Assembly: GCF_023065955.2 (NCBI RefSeq)
Contig: NW_026622986.1
Location: 11,495,848-11,559,847, forward strand
Source of the DNA: Ursus arctos
Lineage: Eukaryota > Chordata > Mammalia > Carnivora > Ursidae
Length of the DNA: 64,000 bases
Reading direction: 5' to 3'
Shown: one piece after another, positions 46,701 through 57,450 of the stretch
Layout: each line of letters starts with the position of its first letter
Position numbering within the stretch: position 1 is the stretch's first letter
Program-made: the position numbers and the translations under genes
Notes under the pieces: model-generated
Told to the model about the DNA's origin: nothing
Seen by the model: only the letters and a program-made list of their open reading frames with translations
Databases searched by the model: none

Positions 46701-47780
46701 AACACAAGCAGGGGGAGTGGGAGAGGAAGAAGCAGGCTCACAGCAGAGGAGCCTGATGTGGGGCTCGATCCCATAACGCTGGGATCACGCCCAGAGCCGA
46801 AGGCAGACGCTTAACTGCTGTGCCACCCAGGCGCCCCGCATTTTAGATTTTTCTATTCTTCTGAGTGAGGCTTGGATGGCTATGTATTTCCCCCTTAGGA
46901 CTGCCTTTGCAGTATCCCATAGGTTTTGGATCATTGTGTTTTCATTCTCGTTGGTCTCCATAAATTGTTTAATTGATTTTTGATTTCCTGGTTTATCGAG
47001 TCATTCCTGAGCAGGATGGTTCTTAGTCTCCAAGTGTTTGAGTTTCTTCCAAATTTTTCCTTGTGGTTGAGTTCCAATTTCAAAGCGTTGTGGTCTGAGA
47101 ATATGCAGGGAATAATTTCAGTCTTTTGGTATCGGTTGAGACCTGTTTTGTGACCCAGAACATGGTCTATTCTTGAGAATGTTCCATGGGCATTAGAATA
47201 GAAAGAGTATTCTTTGGTTCTGGGGTGTAGTGTTCTATATATATCTATGAGGTCCAACTCGTTGAGTATGGCATTCAAAGCCCTTGTTTCTTTGTCAATA
47301 TTCTGCATGGGTGCTCTGTCTATTTCTGATAGTGGAGTGTTGAGGTCCCCTACTATTAACGTATTTTTATCTATATGTCTCTTTATTCTGGTTAAGAGTT
47401 GGTTTGTGTATCTTGCTGCTCCCCTGTTGGGGGCATAGATATTTATAATTGTCATATCCACTTGTTGGATACCTCCTTTAAGAATAATATAGTGCCCTTC
47501 TGCGTCTCTAACTATAGTCTTTAGTTTAAAATCCAATCTGTCTGATATGAGAATTGCTACCCCAGCTTTCTTTTGAGGTCCATTGGCGTGAAAGATGGTA
47601 TTCCATCCCTTTACTTTCAGTCTGAATGTATCTTTGGGTTCAAAATGTGTCTCTTGTAGACAGCAAATGAATGGGTCATGTCTTTTTATCCAATCTGCAA
47701 CCCTGTGGCATTTTTATGGGAGCATTTAGGCCATTTACATTGAGACTGATTATTGAGAGATATGATTTTAATGATGCCAT
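43742..47780 (-). pseudogene. L1 ORF2 (endonuclease / reverse transcriptase), broken by frameshifts and a SINE
   Basis: ORF2p nicks target DNA and reverse-transcribes L1 RNA. The start (MASLKSY) maps to 47780. An early frameshift follows the LNVNGLNAPIK segment; the endonuclease then reads on with QETH, GDLNTPLS, SRIDHV and SDHNALKLEL (open through 47536-46931). The SINE interrupts the linker to the reverse transcriptase. A 418-codon frame (46020-44764) holds SIDAEKAFD (residues 83-91), TRQGCPLSP (142-150) and the FADD box (185-188). Three further frame pieces (44730-44479, 44539-44339, 44384-44070) and the C-terminal tail (44011-43742, with YTMEYYSAI) complete it. Without the SINE and its duplication the length is near the usual ~1275 codons, so it is essentially complete but inactive. 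Confidence 0.9.
46633..46837 (-). mobile_element. SINEC (Can-SINE) inside L1 ORF2
   Basis: T-run and A-tail side at the left, tRNA-like head (CCACCCAGGCGCCCC) at the right. Flanked by GCATTTTAGATTTTTCT repeats at 46616-46632 and 46838-46854, which prove insertion into the pre-existing L1. Confidence 0.95.
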
Positions 47781-47960
47781 GTTGCCAGTAAAGTCTTTGT
47801 TTCTATAGATTGTGACTTTCTGTTCTGTATCACTCTTGGGGCCTTTTTACTTTTATAGAACCCCCCTTAATATCTCCTGTAGGGCTGGTTTCATGATTAC
47901 GAAATTGGTCAATGGTTGGCGATTCTGGAAGGTCTTTATTTCTCCATCCATTTGAATGTA

Positions 47961-48972
47961 TATTGAATATTGAAACAACTGCCAATCAATATGGGTCGTT
48001 ACCAGAAAATACATCATTTCTTGTAAATTCCACATCTGTTTAATTTCTTCTCTAGTAAAGCAATGTAACTTAATCCTAAAAGATCCTAGTAGCTTATTTT
48101 TTCACAGAATTCTGTATATTTTCCAGAAGAAGAGTCATCCGGTCAAGAGGTATCCCTTTTTCTTTTCAATGTTGTAGGCTACTATGAAGAAATACAGAAC
48201 TTTTTTCTCTTGAGAAAAGTTGAATAGAACAATATTTTACTGGCAGCAGAAAGAAGGAAAATATTAGTTTAAATCAGGTCAAGAGCACACAATTTCTACT
48301 GGTCAAAAGTAGTACAAAAATGCAATAAAATTTTAGGACAAAAATAATCAAAGCTTATATATCCTTTGAAATATGCAGGTCATTCTCATCAAAGAGGAAA
48401 AAATACATGTAGGAACTTGATAATTTTGAAAATGGTTACACATATATTATTTTATTTGATTTTCTCAAAACCTCAGATGGGTTGAGGTGGTCACCAGAAT
48501 GAGAGGTCCAGAAATTACGATTTGTCCACATGCACACAATTGATCAGATTTAGAGATATACTCTGTTCCACTTTTAGGAGGATAATGTATAAACTAGAAG
48601 GCAAATTTATTGTTTTATAATGGTAGATGTATTTTTCTAGGGACCATAGGTTTGGTCTTCTCCTTCCAGGACTCTCCATCCCTTATGTGAAAATAGGAAT
48701 CGAGCAGTCAGTGGTATACTTAGTAAACATGAGGTAAAATCAAAGAAAGCACAGTTTTAAGGGTTATTCCACCCACAATTTTCTGTGCTTTTCTCATGAT
48801 AAAGAAGGTCTCTGTAGTGAGCATAGTATTCTTATCTGTTTGACTCAAGGTCTTTCTTCTCTGGACAATGCTGCCATCTGGACACACCACTACATTTTGG
48901 CCTTTGGGTGTCAGTTCATTATACTTTAAGATCACACATTTGGGTGAACACATTCCTCTTTTGGACTTGTTA
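47961..48972. other. No recognised element
   Basis: AT-rich unique sequence right of the L1 5' break. Confidence 0.5.
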
Positions 48973-48988
48973 CAAAACAAAAAAGTCA

Positions 48989-49192
48989 GGGGCGCCTGGG
49001 TGGCACAGCGGTTGAGCGTCTGCCTTCGGCTCAGGGCATGATCCCGGCGTTGTGGGATCGAGCCCCATATCAGGCTCCTCCGCTGTGAGCCTGCTTCTTC
49101 CTCTCCCACTCCCCCTGATTGTGTTCCCTCTCTCTCTGGCTGTCTCTGTCAAATAAATAAATAAAATCTTTAAAAAAAAACAAAAACAAAAA
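48989..49192 (+). mobile_element. SINEC (Can-SINE)
   Basis: Perfect target duplication CAAAACAAAAAAGTCA at 48973-48988 and 49193-49208. The GGGTGGCACAGCGGTTGAGC head belongs to the youngest-looking subfamily here. Confidence 0.96.
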
Positions 49193-49789
49193 CAAAACAA
49201 AAAAGTCATAGTCTCAGCACTTAGGAAGCTTATGGAGAACTTCGATAAGTCATTTGACTTATTATAAGATCATGTCATAAATATTATGATCAGGACCAGA
49301 TAGAACCATGGCGTTTCCTGAGAAAGCTAATTAGATCTTTGTTTTCCCTTCGGACTGATGTTCTTTAAGTATCTGATCCACTTTTCTTTTGGAGAGAGAC
49401 CACAGTTTCTCACAGACTCCCACACCACAAGCACAGTGCAGGGAAGGCTGGAAAGGGACCTCTGATGGCAGAGGATAACCTGTCCTATATTGTTCCCAAC
49501 AGTTCAGCTCTGACTGCAGACCTGTAATCCTTAACCAGCAGAACAAAAATATGGGAACTAACCAAACGCACCCTCTTTGGAAGGCAGTTTAGGAACCACT
49601 TATTGCTATTCAAGCATATTCTTGGGTCTTCTCAGACTTCGGATTCCTAGAAGCATATCAAAATAGTCTTTTTAACGACATACAGAATTGGTAAACACAT
49701 TTTTTTCTCTGTAATGTTCCTAACGAAGGTTACGTCTTCCTGAAGGTTGGTGCCGTGGACGGTTGCCTGGCTGGCCCTTCCCTAATCTG

Positions 49790-50400
49790 CTTCAGGCCAT
49801 GATCATGTTCTAGACCTAAGGCTATTGGAAGAGGCCAGGCAGAGAAAGAGACATCAGAGTGAGCGATTAAAGGTGTTGCGGAGGAGATGATCACATATGA
49901 GTCAAACTTTAAAAGTCAAGTGACTGTTACATAGATAAATTGTGGGCAGAGGGAGACGACATGGCATGGAGTACAGTATGTATAGTTCAGTTTGCCTGGA
50001 ACAAAATGTCAACGTGGGGTTATAAAGATGAAGCTAGAAAATCAGGCAGGATCTATGGGTTTATAATTTTTGAAAGCTACGAGGTGTCACTGAGGGATTT
50101 TAAGTAGAGTACCATAATCAACATTTTGTTTTAGAAAGATCGTGCTGGCAAGGCTGGGGATGGAGGGATAGAAGGGATGGAGGGAATGGCCTCATGAGCC
50201 ATTTAGGAGTCCAGAGCATGGACTGAGGAGGTGGAAGGAGTGAGCAGTTTCAAGAACTGGGAAGTCACTTTATAGGATTTGGTGATAGATTCAATGAGAG
50301 GCATGGAGAGAGATTCTGGTTCGTAAACTAGATGGATGGTTTTACCATTCACAAAGATCAAGAATATCGAAGGACGTGCAGTTTTTGTGACAAATGAGTG
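49790..50400 (+). repeat. Longer copy of the same ancient repeat
   Basis: Contains TGAGGGATTTTAAGTAGAGT, AGAAAGATCGTGCTGGCAAG and GATGGATGGTTTTACCATTC in the order seen in other copies of this family. Confidence 0.5.
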
Positions 50401-52379
50401 GGGAGGAGATGTTGATTTTTTTGCACGCCCAACTCACTGAACACTCACTTTGCCTTTTACTCTCCACCACAAATTATAATAAATAGTCTCCAAATCCTCT
50501 TCAAAGGAGAGAAAGGAAAATACCTCAATCACTAATGAGAGCATCTGGGGATTTTCCAAGTTTTACCTCCAAATAAATGCATTTCTACTTTTCCCCTAAC
50601 TTCCAATCCTTTCTTGCACTTCTTTCCTCCTTATCTTGTTTACTAAAAATGACTTCATAAATCCGACCCACCTATTCGTCACCATTTTCATGCTGCAATT
50701 CAGGATTTACTTCGTTTCATTGTTCCCTGAGCCACCACCATGCTTGCTCTTTTGAGCATTAGTATTTATATGCCGTTTATAATAATTTCTAGAGTTAACT
50801 TGTTAAAATAACAAGATTTCTTTCTGATAAATACTTATCATTTTCACAACTTAATTATAACTCTCTTTAGAAGTCTAAATTCCTTGGTACCTGCCAAGGG
50901 TAACAGTATATTATTGTCTAAAGGATAAATTCTTAGTTAACTGACTTCTTGGTATATTTCATTCTGGTACCTGGCAATAAAATATACCCCACACTCAGTT
51001 ATTGGAATTGAATCTTGTTGGGCAGCCTTCTTTATGTAATAGAACATTTTAACTTGCAGCCATTTTCCAAGGTACAGAATATTATAGGATATTTCAGATT
51101 CTCTCTGGGTGCCATTTTGTTCAATATCTACTCTTATTTATTTTCTTTATATGTATATAAGGTAAGGTATCATAGGAAGTGCTAGTTTCCCTTTGAAAGG
51201 AGCTGTCGTTTTGCTTTTTTGGTTATCAGGAAACATGACAGAAGTTTGATAACTGGCTGGAAGATTCCCATGAAACTTATGCTTTAAATAGACATGAAGC
51301 AGGGTTGTGTCCCCATTTCCCTATCTGCCTTATAGTGCTGACTGCAGCAAACGTCGTGATCTCCACTGACAATAATACATGAATTAGGCATTAGACATTT
51401 AACTCTTAGGGAACTTAGGTTTACAATTGAAAAGATACTCTTATGAAATTGACAGTAAGCACCTTTCTCATCTATACAGGGCCCTGTTTCTTAATCTATA
51501 AAATTGATACATACCTGTTGTGGGTAGCTAATAAAATAATGCCTGTGAGGCGATTTTTGAAAGAATACATGATATTATTCTTACAGGTGCTATTACTATT
51601 TACGGTCTTAAATGTTGAAAGAACTTATCTTAGAAAAAGCGATTTCTTTAGTAGAAGCTTCCTTTTTGGAATGATTTTAACATGTTCCAGAAGAATCCTT
51701 ATAATACTACCTTAGGTTGATTTCTGAAATGAATGCTGATTATTGACACTGGAATAGAATGAATGAATATGATTTCAAAGGCACAGTTTTGTTTCAAATT
51801 GTGTGTGTGTGTGTTTTTTAGTAGCTTTAAATAGTATCTATTTCTCAAATGTCGACTATGTGGAATGACCTGGGCCTACATTGCTTGGAATGAGAAAGAT
51901 TCAATAGTTGTCAAAGGTAGTATGACTTATTTAAATAAGGATGTGTATACTGAGAATCACTGAGATCACTTTGGCAATTTGTTTGCATAGCAGATGTCTC
52001 TACAATGAATTCAAAATTTTCACTGCAATGAATTTTGATAGTCATTTTAGCAGAACATTGCTTTAAATTATTTACTCTGTTACTGTGAATTTTTAAATAT
52101 ACCTTGGTGAAATGAATTTAATGTTACATAACAATTCTACGTGCCAGAATCATAAAGCTTAAAAAATAATATGATGCCTTCTTGGAAAGCAAATTCATCA
52201 AGCTTTTCTCGAATACCCAAACATGGTCTTTTTAATAGGGACTGTTTGGCTCTTGCATGCTCACTCAAAATGGTCACCATGTTATGTACCGGACATTTTC
52301 TCACTCTCTAGCTATACGCAGTATTTAAGTTGGTGTCGAGATTTTTAACTGAATGGTAATGTTTCAGTTATACCTATGC
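50401..52379. other. No recognised element
   Basis: About 2 kb of AT-rich unique sequence. A 90-codon frame at 51443-51715 has no motif. Confidence 0.5.
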
Positions 52380-52935
52380 GTGACAAACTCCAGCAAATAC
52401 TCAGTAGCTTACAACAACCACCACTTACTGCTGTCCCTGTGGATTAGGACCTCAGGCAGCAGTGGAAATGGCTCATCCTTGTTTCATGTGGTATCAGCTG
52501 GGACAACATCGCTAGACTTGGAGGATCCCAAAAAGCTTCAGTCCCAAGTCTGGGCCCTGGTGCTGGATGTTAGCTGTGGTGTTTCCATTCTCTGTGTGTC
52601 CTCTCTCTTTCCATGGTCTCCCATCCTCCTAGGGGCTCGCTCCTCATGTGACTTCTCTTCCCAGTAGGATAGCCTTTACATAGTGGCTGCATTCCAAAAG
52701 CAGAAGCAGAAGCTAGCAGGCTACTTAAGATACGGGCTCCATAATCCCAGAACACCACTTCCACTACATTCTATTGGTCAAAGCAGGTCACAAGGCCAGT
52801 TTGATTCAGGAGAAATACACCCCCACTTCTCAATAGAAAGAGTAGACATGGCAAAGGGGTGTAGACTCAGAGAGGCACAGTTCATTGGCGACCATTTTAA
52901 ACAATTTGCCATGGTTATATTAAACGTTCCTCTTA
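52380..52935 (+). repeat. Ancient interspersed repeat, relative of the 625-1190 copy
   Basis: CTCAGTAGCTTACAACAACC, CATTCTATTGGTCAAAGCAG and GCGACCATTTTAAACAATTT follow the same architecture. The open frames here are incidental. Confidence 0.5.
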
Positions 52936-53275
52936 AAATTAAATTGAAGTTCCTCTTTTTAAGAGGAGTTCACTTAAATCAAGAAGACATAGCTTCTTGG
53001 TCATGATTTGGGAATTTTAACGCTAAGATAAAATGATGTTGAAAATAATAATAATATTTGAAACTAATGGTAGTTCAAACTTTGATCTTTCTTCCTTAGA
53101 CAAAGCTGTGATATTGTCTTCCTTGCTTTGGTGAGAATTTGTGTGCATAAGTTCAGAAAATATGCCATGCATGCCTTTTAAATAGTTTGCTTTCCAAACT
53201 CGACAAGATTGTGGGTATCTTCTCGTGTCAATAAGTATATGAATAGGATTTAAATGACTGAATAGAAATGTATAT

Positions 53276-53500
53276 AGGGGCACCCGTATAACCTGGGTGG
53301 CTCAGTTGGTTAAGTTGATTCTTGATTTCAGCTCAGGTAATGGTCTGAGGGTCTTGAGATCAAGCCCTGCATCAGGCTTCAGGCTCAGCGGGGAGTCTGT
53401 TTGAGATTCTCTCTCTCCCTCTCCCTCTGCCCCTCTGCCCCTCTGCCTGCTGACATGCTCTTTCTCTCTCAAATAATTCTTTAAAAAAAAATAAATTTAT
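53276..53500 (+). mobile_element. SINEC with an insert in the head
   Basis: GGGGCACC is followed by a short extra piece (CGTATAA) before CCTGGGTGGCTCAGTTGG. The CT-rich body contains short tandem CCCCTCTG units. Confidence 0.88.
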
Positions 53501-53759
53501 GCATGTGTACAATAATACATTAAATCTCTTTTCTGCTGACAAATATTTATAGTTTCTGCTGTTTTAAGCAAAACTTAAATGAGCATTTTAGGTGCTTTTT
53601 AATCATTTATTTATACCAAATTCCTAGAAGTGTAATTTTGAGTTAAGGTGTATAAACATTTAAAAATTTGATGCTGTTCTTCAGAAAAGAAGTTATTCCA
53701 CTGTCTCATGATTTCCATGGTTTTGATGAGAAACTGCAGTAATTTGGATCATTGTTTCT

Positions 53760-54285
53760 CCCAATGTAATCTATCTTTTTCCTCTAGCTGTTTTTGGGGC
53801 TTTTCTCTGTATCTTTTATTTCTAGCAGATTATGGTGTGGCTAGCCACCACTTTCTTTGGATTCATCCTGTTTAGAGTTTGTTAAACTTCTTGAATCTGT
53901 AAACTTATGTCTTTCACCAAATAAGGGAAGCATTTGGCCATTATTTCTACAAATATTTTTTCTGTCCTGATCTCCCTCTTCTCTGTCTAGGACTCTAGAC
54001 ATTTTCATGATGTCAGACAGGTTCCTGAAGCTCTATTACTATTTTTTCTGTTCTTTTCTGCAGTGTTTTTTCTCTCCGTTCTTCACCTTTGATCATTTTG
54101 ATTGATCTATTATCAAGTTTACTGACATTTCCCTCTGCACCTCCATTATTTTTATGAGCTCATCCAGTGATTTTCTTATATCAGTTGCAGTGTTTTAAGT
54201 CTTCCATTTGGTTTTTTTCACTGTTTTCATTTCTCTGCTGATATTTCCCATTTTTTGAGGGAAGTCTGCAAGATAAGTGTCCTGT
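53760..54285 (-). mobile_element. Old L1-like 5' segment, antisense
   Basis: Phrases such as TTAAACTTCTTGAATCTGTA and TGGCCATTATTTCTACAAAT are those of the antisense old-L1 module also seen at 31.0-31.13 kb. Confidence 0.45.
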
Positions 54286-54289
54286 ATTG

Positions 54290-55040
54290 TTCAAAAATTC
54301 TGAGACCATGAAAGATCTAAAAGACTGTAGAACTCTCCCAGATTAAAGGACACTAAACAAATGTGACCAAAAAATGCAACCTGTGATCCTGGAGTGGATG
54401 CTGGAGCAGACATTATTTTTTGTTTTGATACAAAGAACATAGTGGGTTGATTGACAAAAATGTCTGTAGATTAGATAAGAGTATTATATCAACATTAATT
54501 TTCTGAGTTTGATAATTGTGCTGTGGTAGTATAAGAAAAAGTCCTTGTTAATAGAAAATTCACACTGAAGTTGGAGAAGTAAGGAGGCATCATGGCTGCA
54601 TTTCTCTCTGAAATGCTTCGGGAAAAAGAAAGAAGAAAAACGTGTTAAAATGGTTAAGGTTTGAAGAATCTGGATGAAAAGCATATAGAAATTCATGTGC
54701 TCTGAAAATTTTGTTAGTCTAAAATTAGTTCAGAATACAAAGTATAAAAAACTTAAAGGTCATGAAAATTAAGGAATGGTCTAAAAACTGTTCAAGATTG
54801 AAGGGTACAGAAGAATTAAAAATGCAATGCATGATCTGGACTTAATCGTAGATCTATAAATGACATTATTAGACACTCAGCAAAATTTGAGAGAAATGTT
54901 TGGATTACACGGTGGTGGCTATCAGTATTAAGTTCCTGGTTTTGAGGGTTGTGTTATTGTTATATATGAGAGTGTCATTGTTTTTCAGATATACATACTG
55001 AAATATTAAGGAGTAATAGGCCATCAATATAAAATTTGGA
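54290..55040 (+). mobile_element. Two old L1 3' UTR-like pieces
   Basis: TCTGTAGATTAGATAAGAGT and the following GATAATTGTGCTGTGGTA type sequence at 54.45-54.53 kb, and a diverged second copy near 54.8-55.0 kb, resemble the 3' UTR of old mammalian L1s. The exact subfamily is not assignable by eye. Confidence 0.45.
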
Positions 55041-55081
55041 AATTTGAGAAGATAAAAATAGTCACTCATAATCCCACCACT

Positions 55082-55291
55082 TTATTTGTTTATTTAAGAT
55101 TTTATTTATTCATGAGAGAGAGAGTACAAGAGCATGAGTGGGGGATGGGGACAGTGGGGAGGGCCAGAGGGAGAGGGAGAAACAGGTTCCCCACTGAGCA
55201 AGCAGCCCAGTTTGGGGCTCAATCCCAGGACCCTGGGATTATGACCTGAGCCAAAGGCAGACACTTAACTGACTGCACCACCCAGGCGTCC
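55082..55291 (-). mobile_element. SINEC, diverged
   Basis: TTAAGATTTTATTTATTCAT through CACCCAGGCGTCCC. Contains a G-rich stretch near 55139. Confidence 0.9.
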
Positions 55292-55299
55292 CTAGGTCT

Positions 55300-55800
55300 A
55301 CCTTTAAAGACCGTCAGGTTTTGTTGTAGCAGGTGGGTAAATTGCTCACCAGTCGTTTTGAACTTGTAGAAGTTTGGTTTTAGGTTTTATTAGTGTAGGT
55401 CTATTTTAGTTTTTCTCTGAATTCCAAGGCAAGTCCCTTTAGACTGGGATTTGAACTTCACTTTGAAAGAGTGGCCCTTCTGGGTTTTCAGTGAAATGTT
55501 CTAAGTGTTTGTCAAATGCCTTTTAGTTTTCTGGTCTTTAATTCCCTTTGTCTTCTCTGCAGTCCACAGTGGCTAAAATCTCTGCTCTTTGCAGTGTCCA
55601 GCTGCTGTTTTTCCTCAGGCGTCCCCAGAGTCATGCCTTGAACACCCTCTGTTCCAGGTCAGCCAAGTACTTAAAGGTAGTTTATGCTCCGATTTGAGGG
55701 CTTATCTCTACCACAGGTTCCTCTTTTTCCTGGAATTAGCCTCCTCAATTTCCAACCACGAGTAGCTCCTAATTCCATCTCTGACTTCTTAGGCTAATAA
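55300..55800 (-). mobile_element. Possible old L1 5' remnant, antisense
   Basis: Style and position fit a continuation of the antisense segment at 53.76-54.29 kb. No diagnostic motif is long enough to be sure. Confidence 0.3.
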
Positions 55801-56148
55801 AATGGCGACTTCTTGATTGAGCTGTGTCCCTTCATGCCTCACAGTCTGAAGGATGCTCTCAGGGAAAAGTTAAATAAATATGGGTTATATCTAGTACAGT
55901 TTCCTTATTTCAAGAATTTAATCCCTTTGAGTTTCTGCCTAAGTTATTCACTCTACATTGTCTTTAAATGGCTGTTTTATTTGTATGTTGTCTAGATTGA
56001 TAATTCATACTCTTAGGTGAGTTGGTCTGATATAAGCCACTTGGCCATATCAGAAGCTTCCGGAATGAGCATGATGAGACTAGGACTTACAGGTTTCCTC
56101 CAGTGTATTTTCACTACATGACCCATCCTGCTCTGGAGCTTTTCTTTT

Positions 56149-56278
56149 CTTTCTTTCTTTCTTTCTTTTTTTTAAGTTTATTTTTTTAGTAATTTCTACA
56201 CCCAGTGTGGGGCTCGAACCCATGACCCCAAAATCAAAAGTTGCACGCTGCTCCTCTGACTGAGCCAGCCAGGCACCC
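56149..56278 (-). mobile_element. Short tRNA-Lys-like SINEC copy with expanded CTTT tail
   Basis: Target duplication CTGGAGCTTTTCTTTT (56133-56148) and CTGGAACTTTTCTTTT (56279-56294). The tail side has become a CTTT microsatellite. Confidence 0.93.
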
Positions 56279-56985
56279 CTGGAACTTTTCTTTTGAGGGC
56301 CAGATTTTATTCCTTGCCACTTCATGGGAAAATAAGATGTGAATACAGTATTCACGTAATGATGTTTAAAATATAAGTTGTAGTAGAGAGGAAACTAATA
56401 TGAGTCTCATTCAATAATCAAACAGCTTCAAATATTTCTAAACGATAGTATATGAGCATAAAAAGTATAAACATATCACTAAGAGAATTCTTATCAATAA
56501 ACACAATTTTATAACTCAAACATTATTTCCAGAAATTGTTTAAATCAGTCTTTGTTTTGATTTAGCATTGATGAAACCCTCAGTCATTTTTTTCAGTCTT
56601 TTTTTTTTTTTTTTTTGTGAACAGCAAAAGGATTGGAAGAAAAAAGTTACAAGAGGATGTGGAGCAGTGCTCAGCAAATGTGATGGAAGGAGTTTTTATT
56701 AATTATTACAATTCAATCTGGCAAATGGAATATCTCCTAGGCAAACAATCAAAATGATACTATAAGCTAGGTCTTTGCAAAGCCAGAATGATCTACAGAA
56801 AGCTTAAGTACAGTGTATCGAGTCCAGAATTAATTTCTCTGATTAATGAATGAAAAAGAGGAATTCATGATCAGTAGTATCTATGAGCTTTTGATGAGAG
56901 CTGAGCTTCTGATGAGAGCATTATGTCAAACAGAACTATCACCTTCATTTTCTTGTGTGGGTGGTACGCTCTAGTTCCATAATTT

Positions 56986-57187
56986 TTTAAAAGATCTATT
57001 TATTTGAGAGAGAGAGAGAAAAAGAGAGATAGAGAGAGCACAGGCAGGAGGTGCAGGGGAATCTCAAGCCGACCCCACGCTGAATGTGGAGCCTGAGGTG
57101 GGAGCTCGATCTCATGACCCTGAGATCATAACTTGAGGCAAAACCGAGAGTCAGACGCTTAACCAACTGCGCCACCTAGGTGCCCCT
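56986..57187 (-). mobile_element. SINEC (Can-SINE)
   Basis: Target duplication CTAGTTCCATAATTT (56971-56985) and CTAGGTCCATAATTT (57188-57202). Confidence 0.95.
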
Positions 57188-57274
57188 CTAGGTCCATAAT
57201 TTAAATGTTTTCTTGTGTCTTGCAATCTCTGTAATACATTAGAGGTGAAAAACTTCCCCTTTGCTTTATAGAGA

Positions 57275-57450
57275 CAGTTCTGGGGCTCGGTCAGCTGCGG
57301 GCAAGTCCTGGCTCCAAAACCAGCTTTAAGATGCTGGGAAATGTATTATATCTACTTTCAAAAACATATGAATAAAAATACTTGCCTTACTGGGCTGTGA
57401 GAATGAAAAGAGATAGTTCATAGAAAGCACTACAATGCTTTACTTTCATC
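57275..57450 (+). repeat. MIR fragment
   Basis: CTGGCTCCAAAACCAGC and CTTACTGGGCTGTGAGAATG are MIR-like, diverged. Confidence 0.45.

Larger units (their letters stand above)
43454..47960 (-). mobile_element. LINE-1, antisense, 5'-truncated upstream of ORF2, interrupted by a SINE
   Basis: The element starts at its poly(A) end (T-run at 43454-43464) and the typical carnivore L1 3' UTR, passes through nearly all of ORF2, and ends in the ORF1-ORF2 spacer near 47960. ORF1 and the promoter are absent. A SINE sits at 46633-46837 with its own target duplication, so the L1 is older than that SINE. I could not find the L1's own target duplication. Confidence 0.9.
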
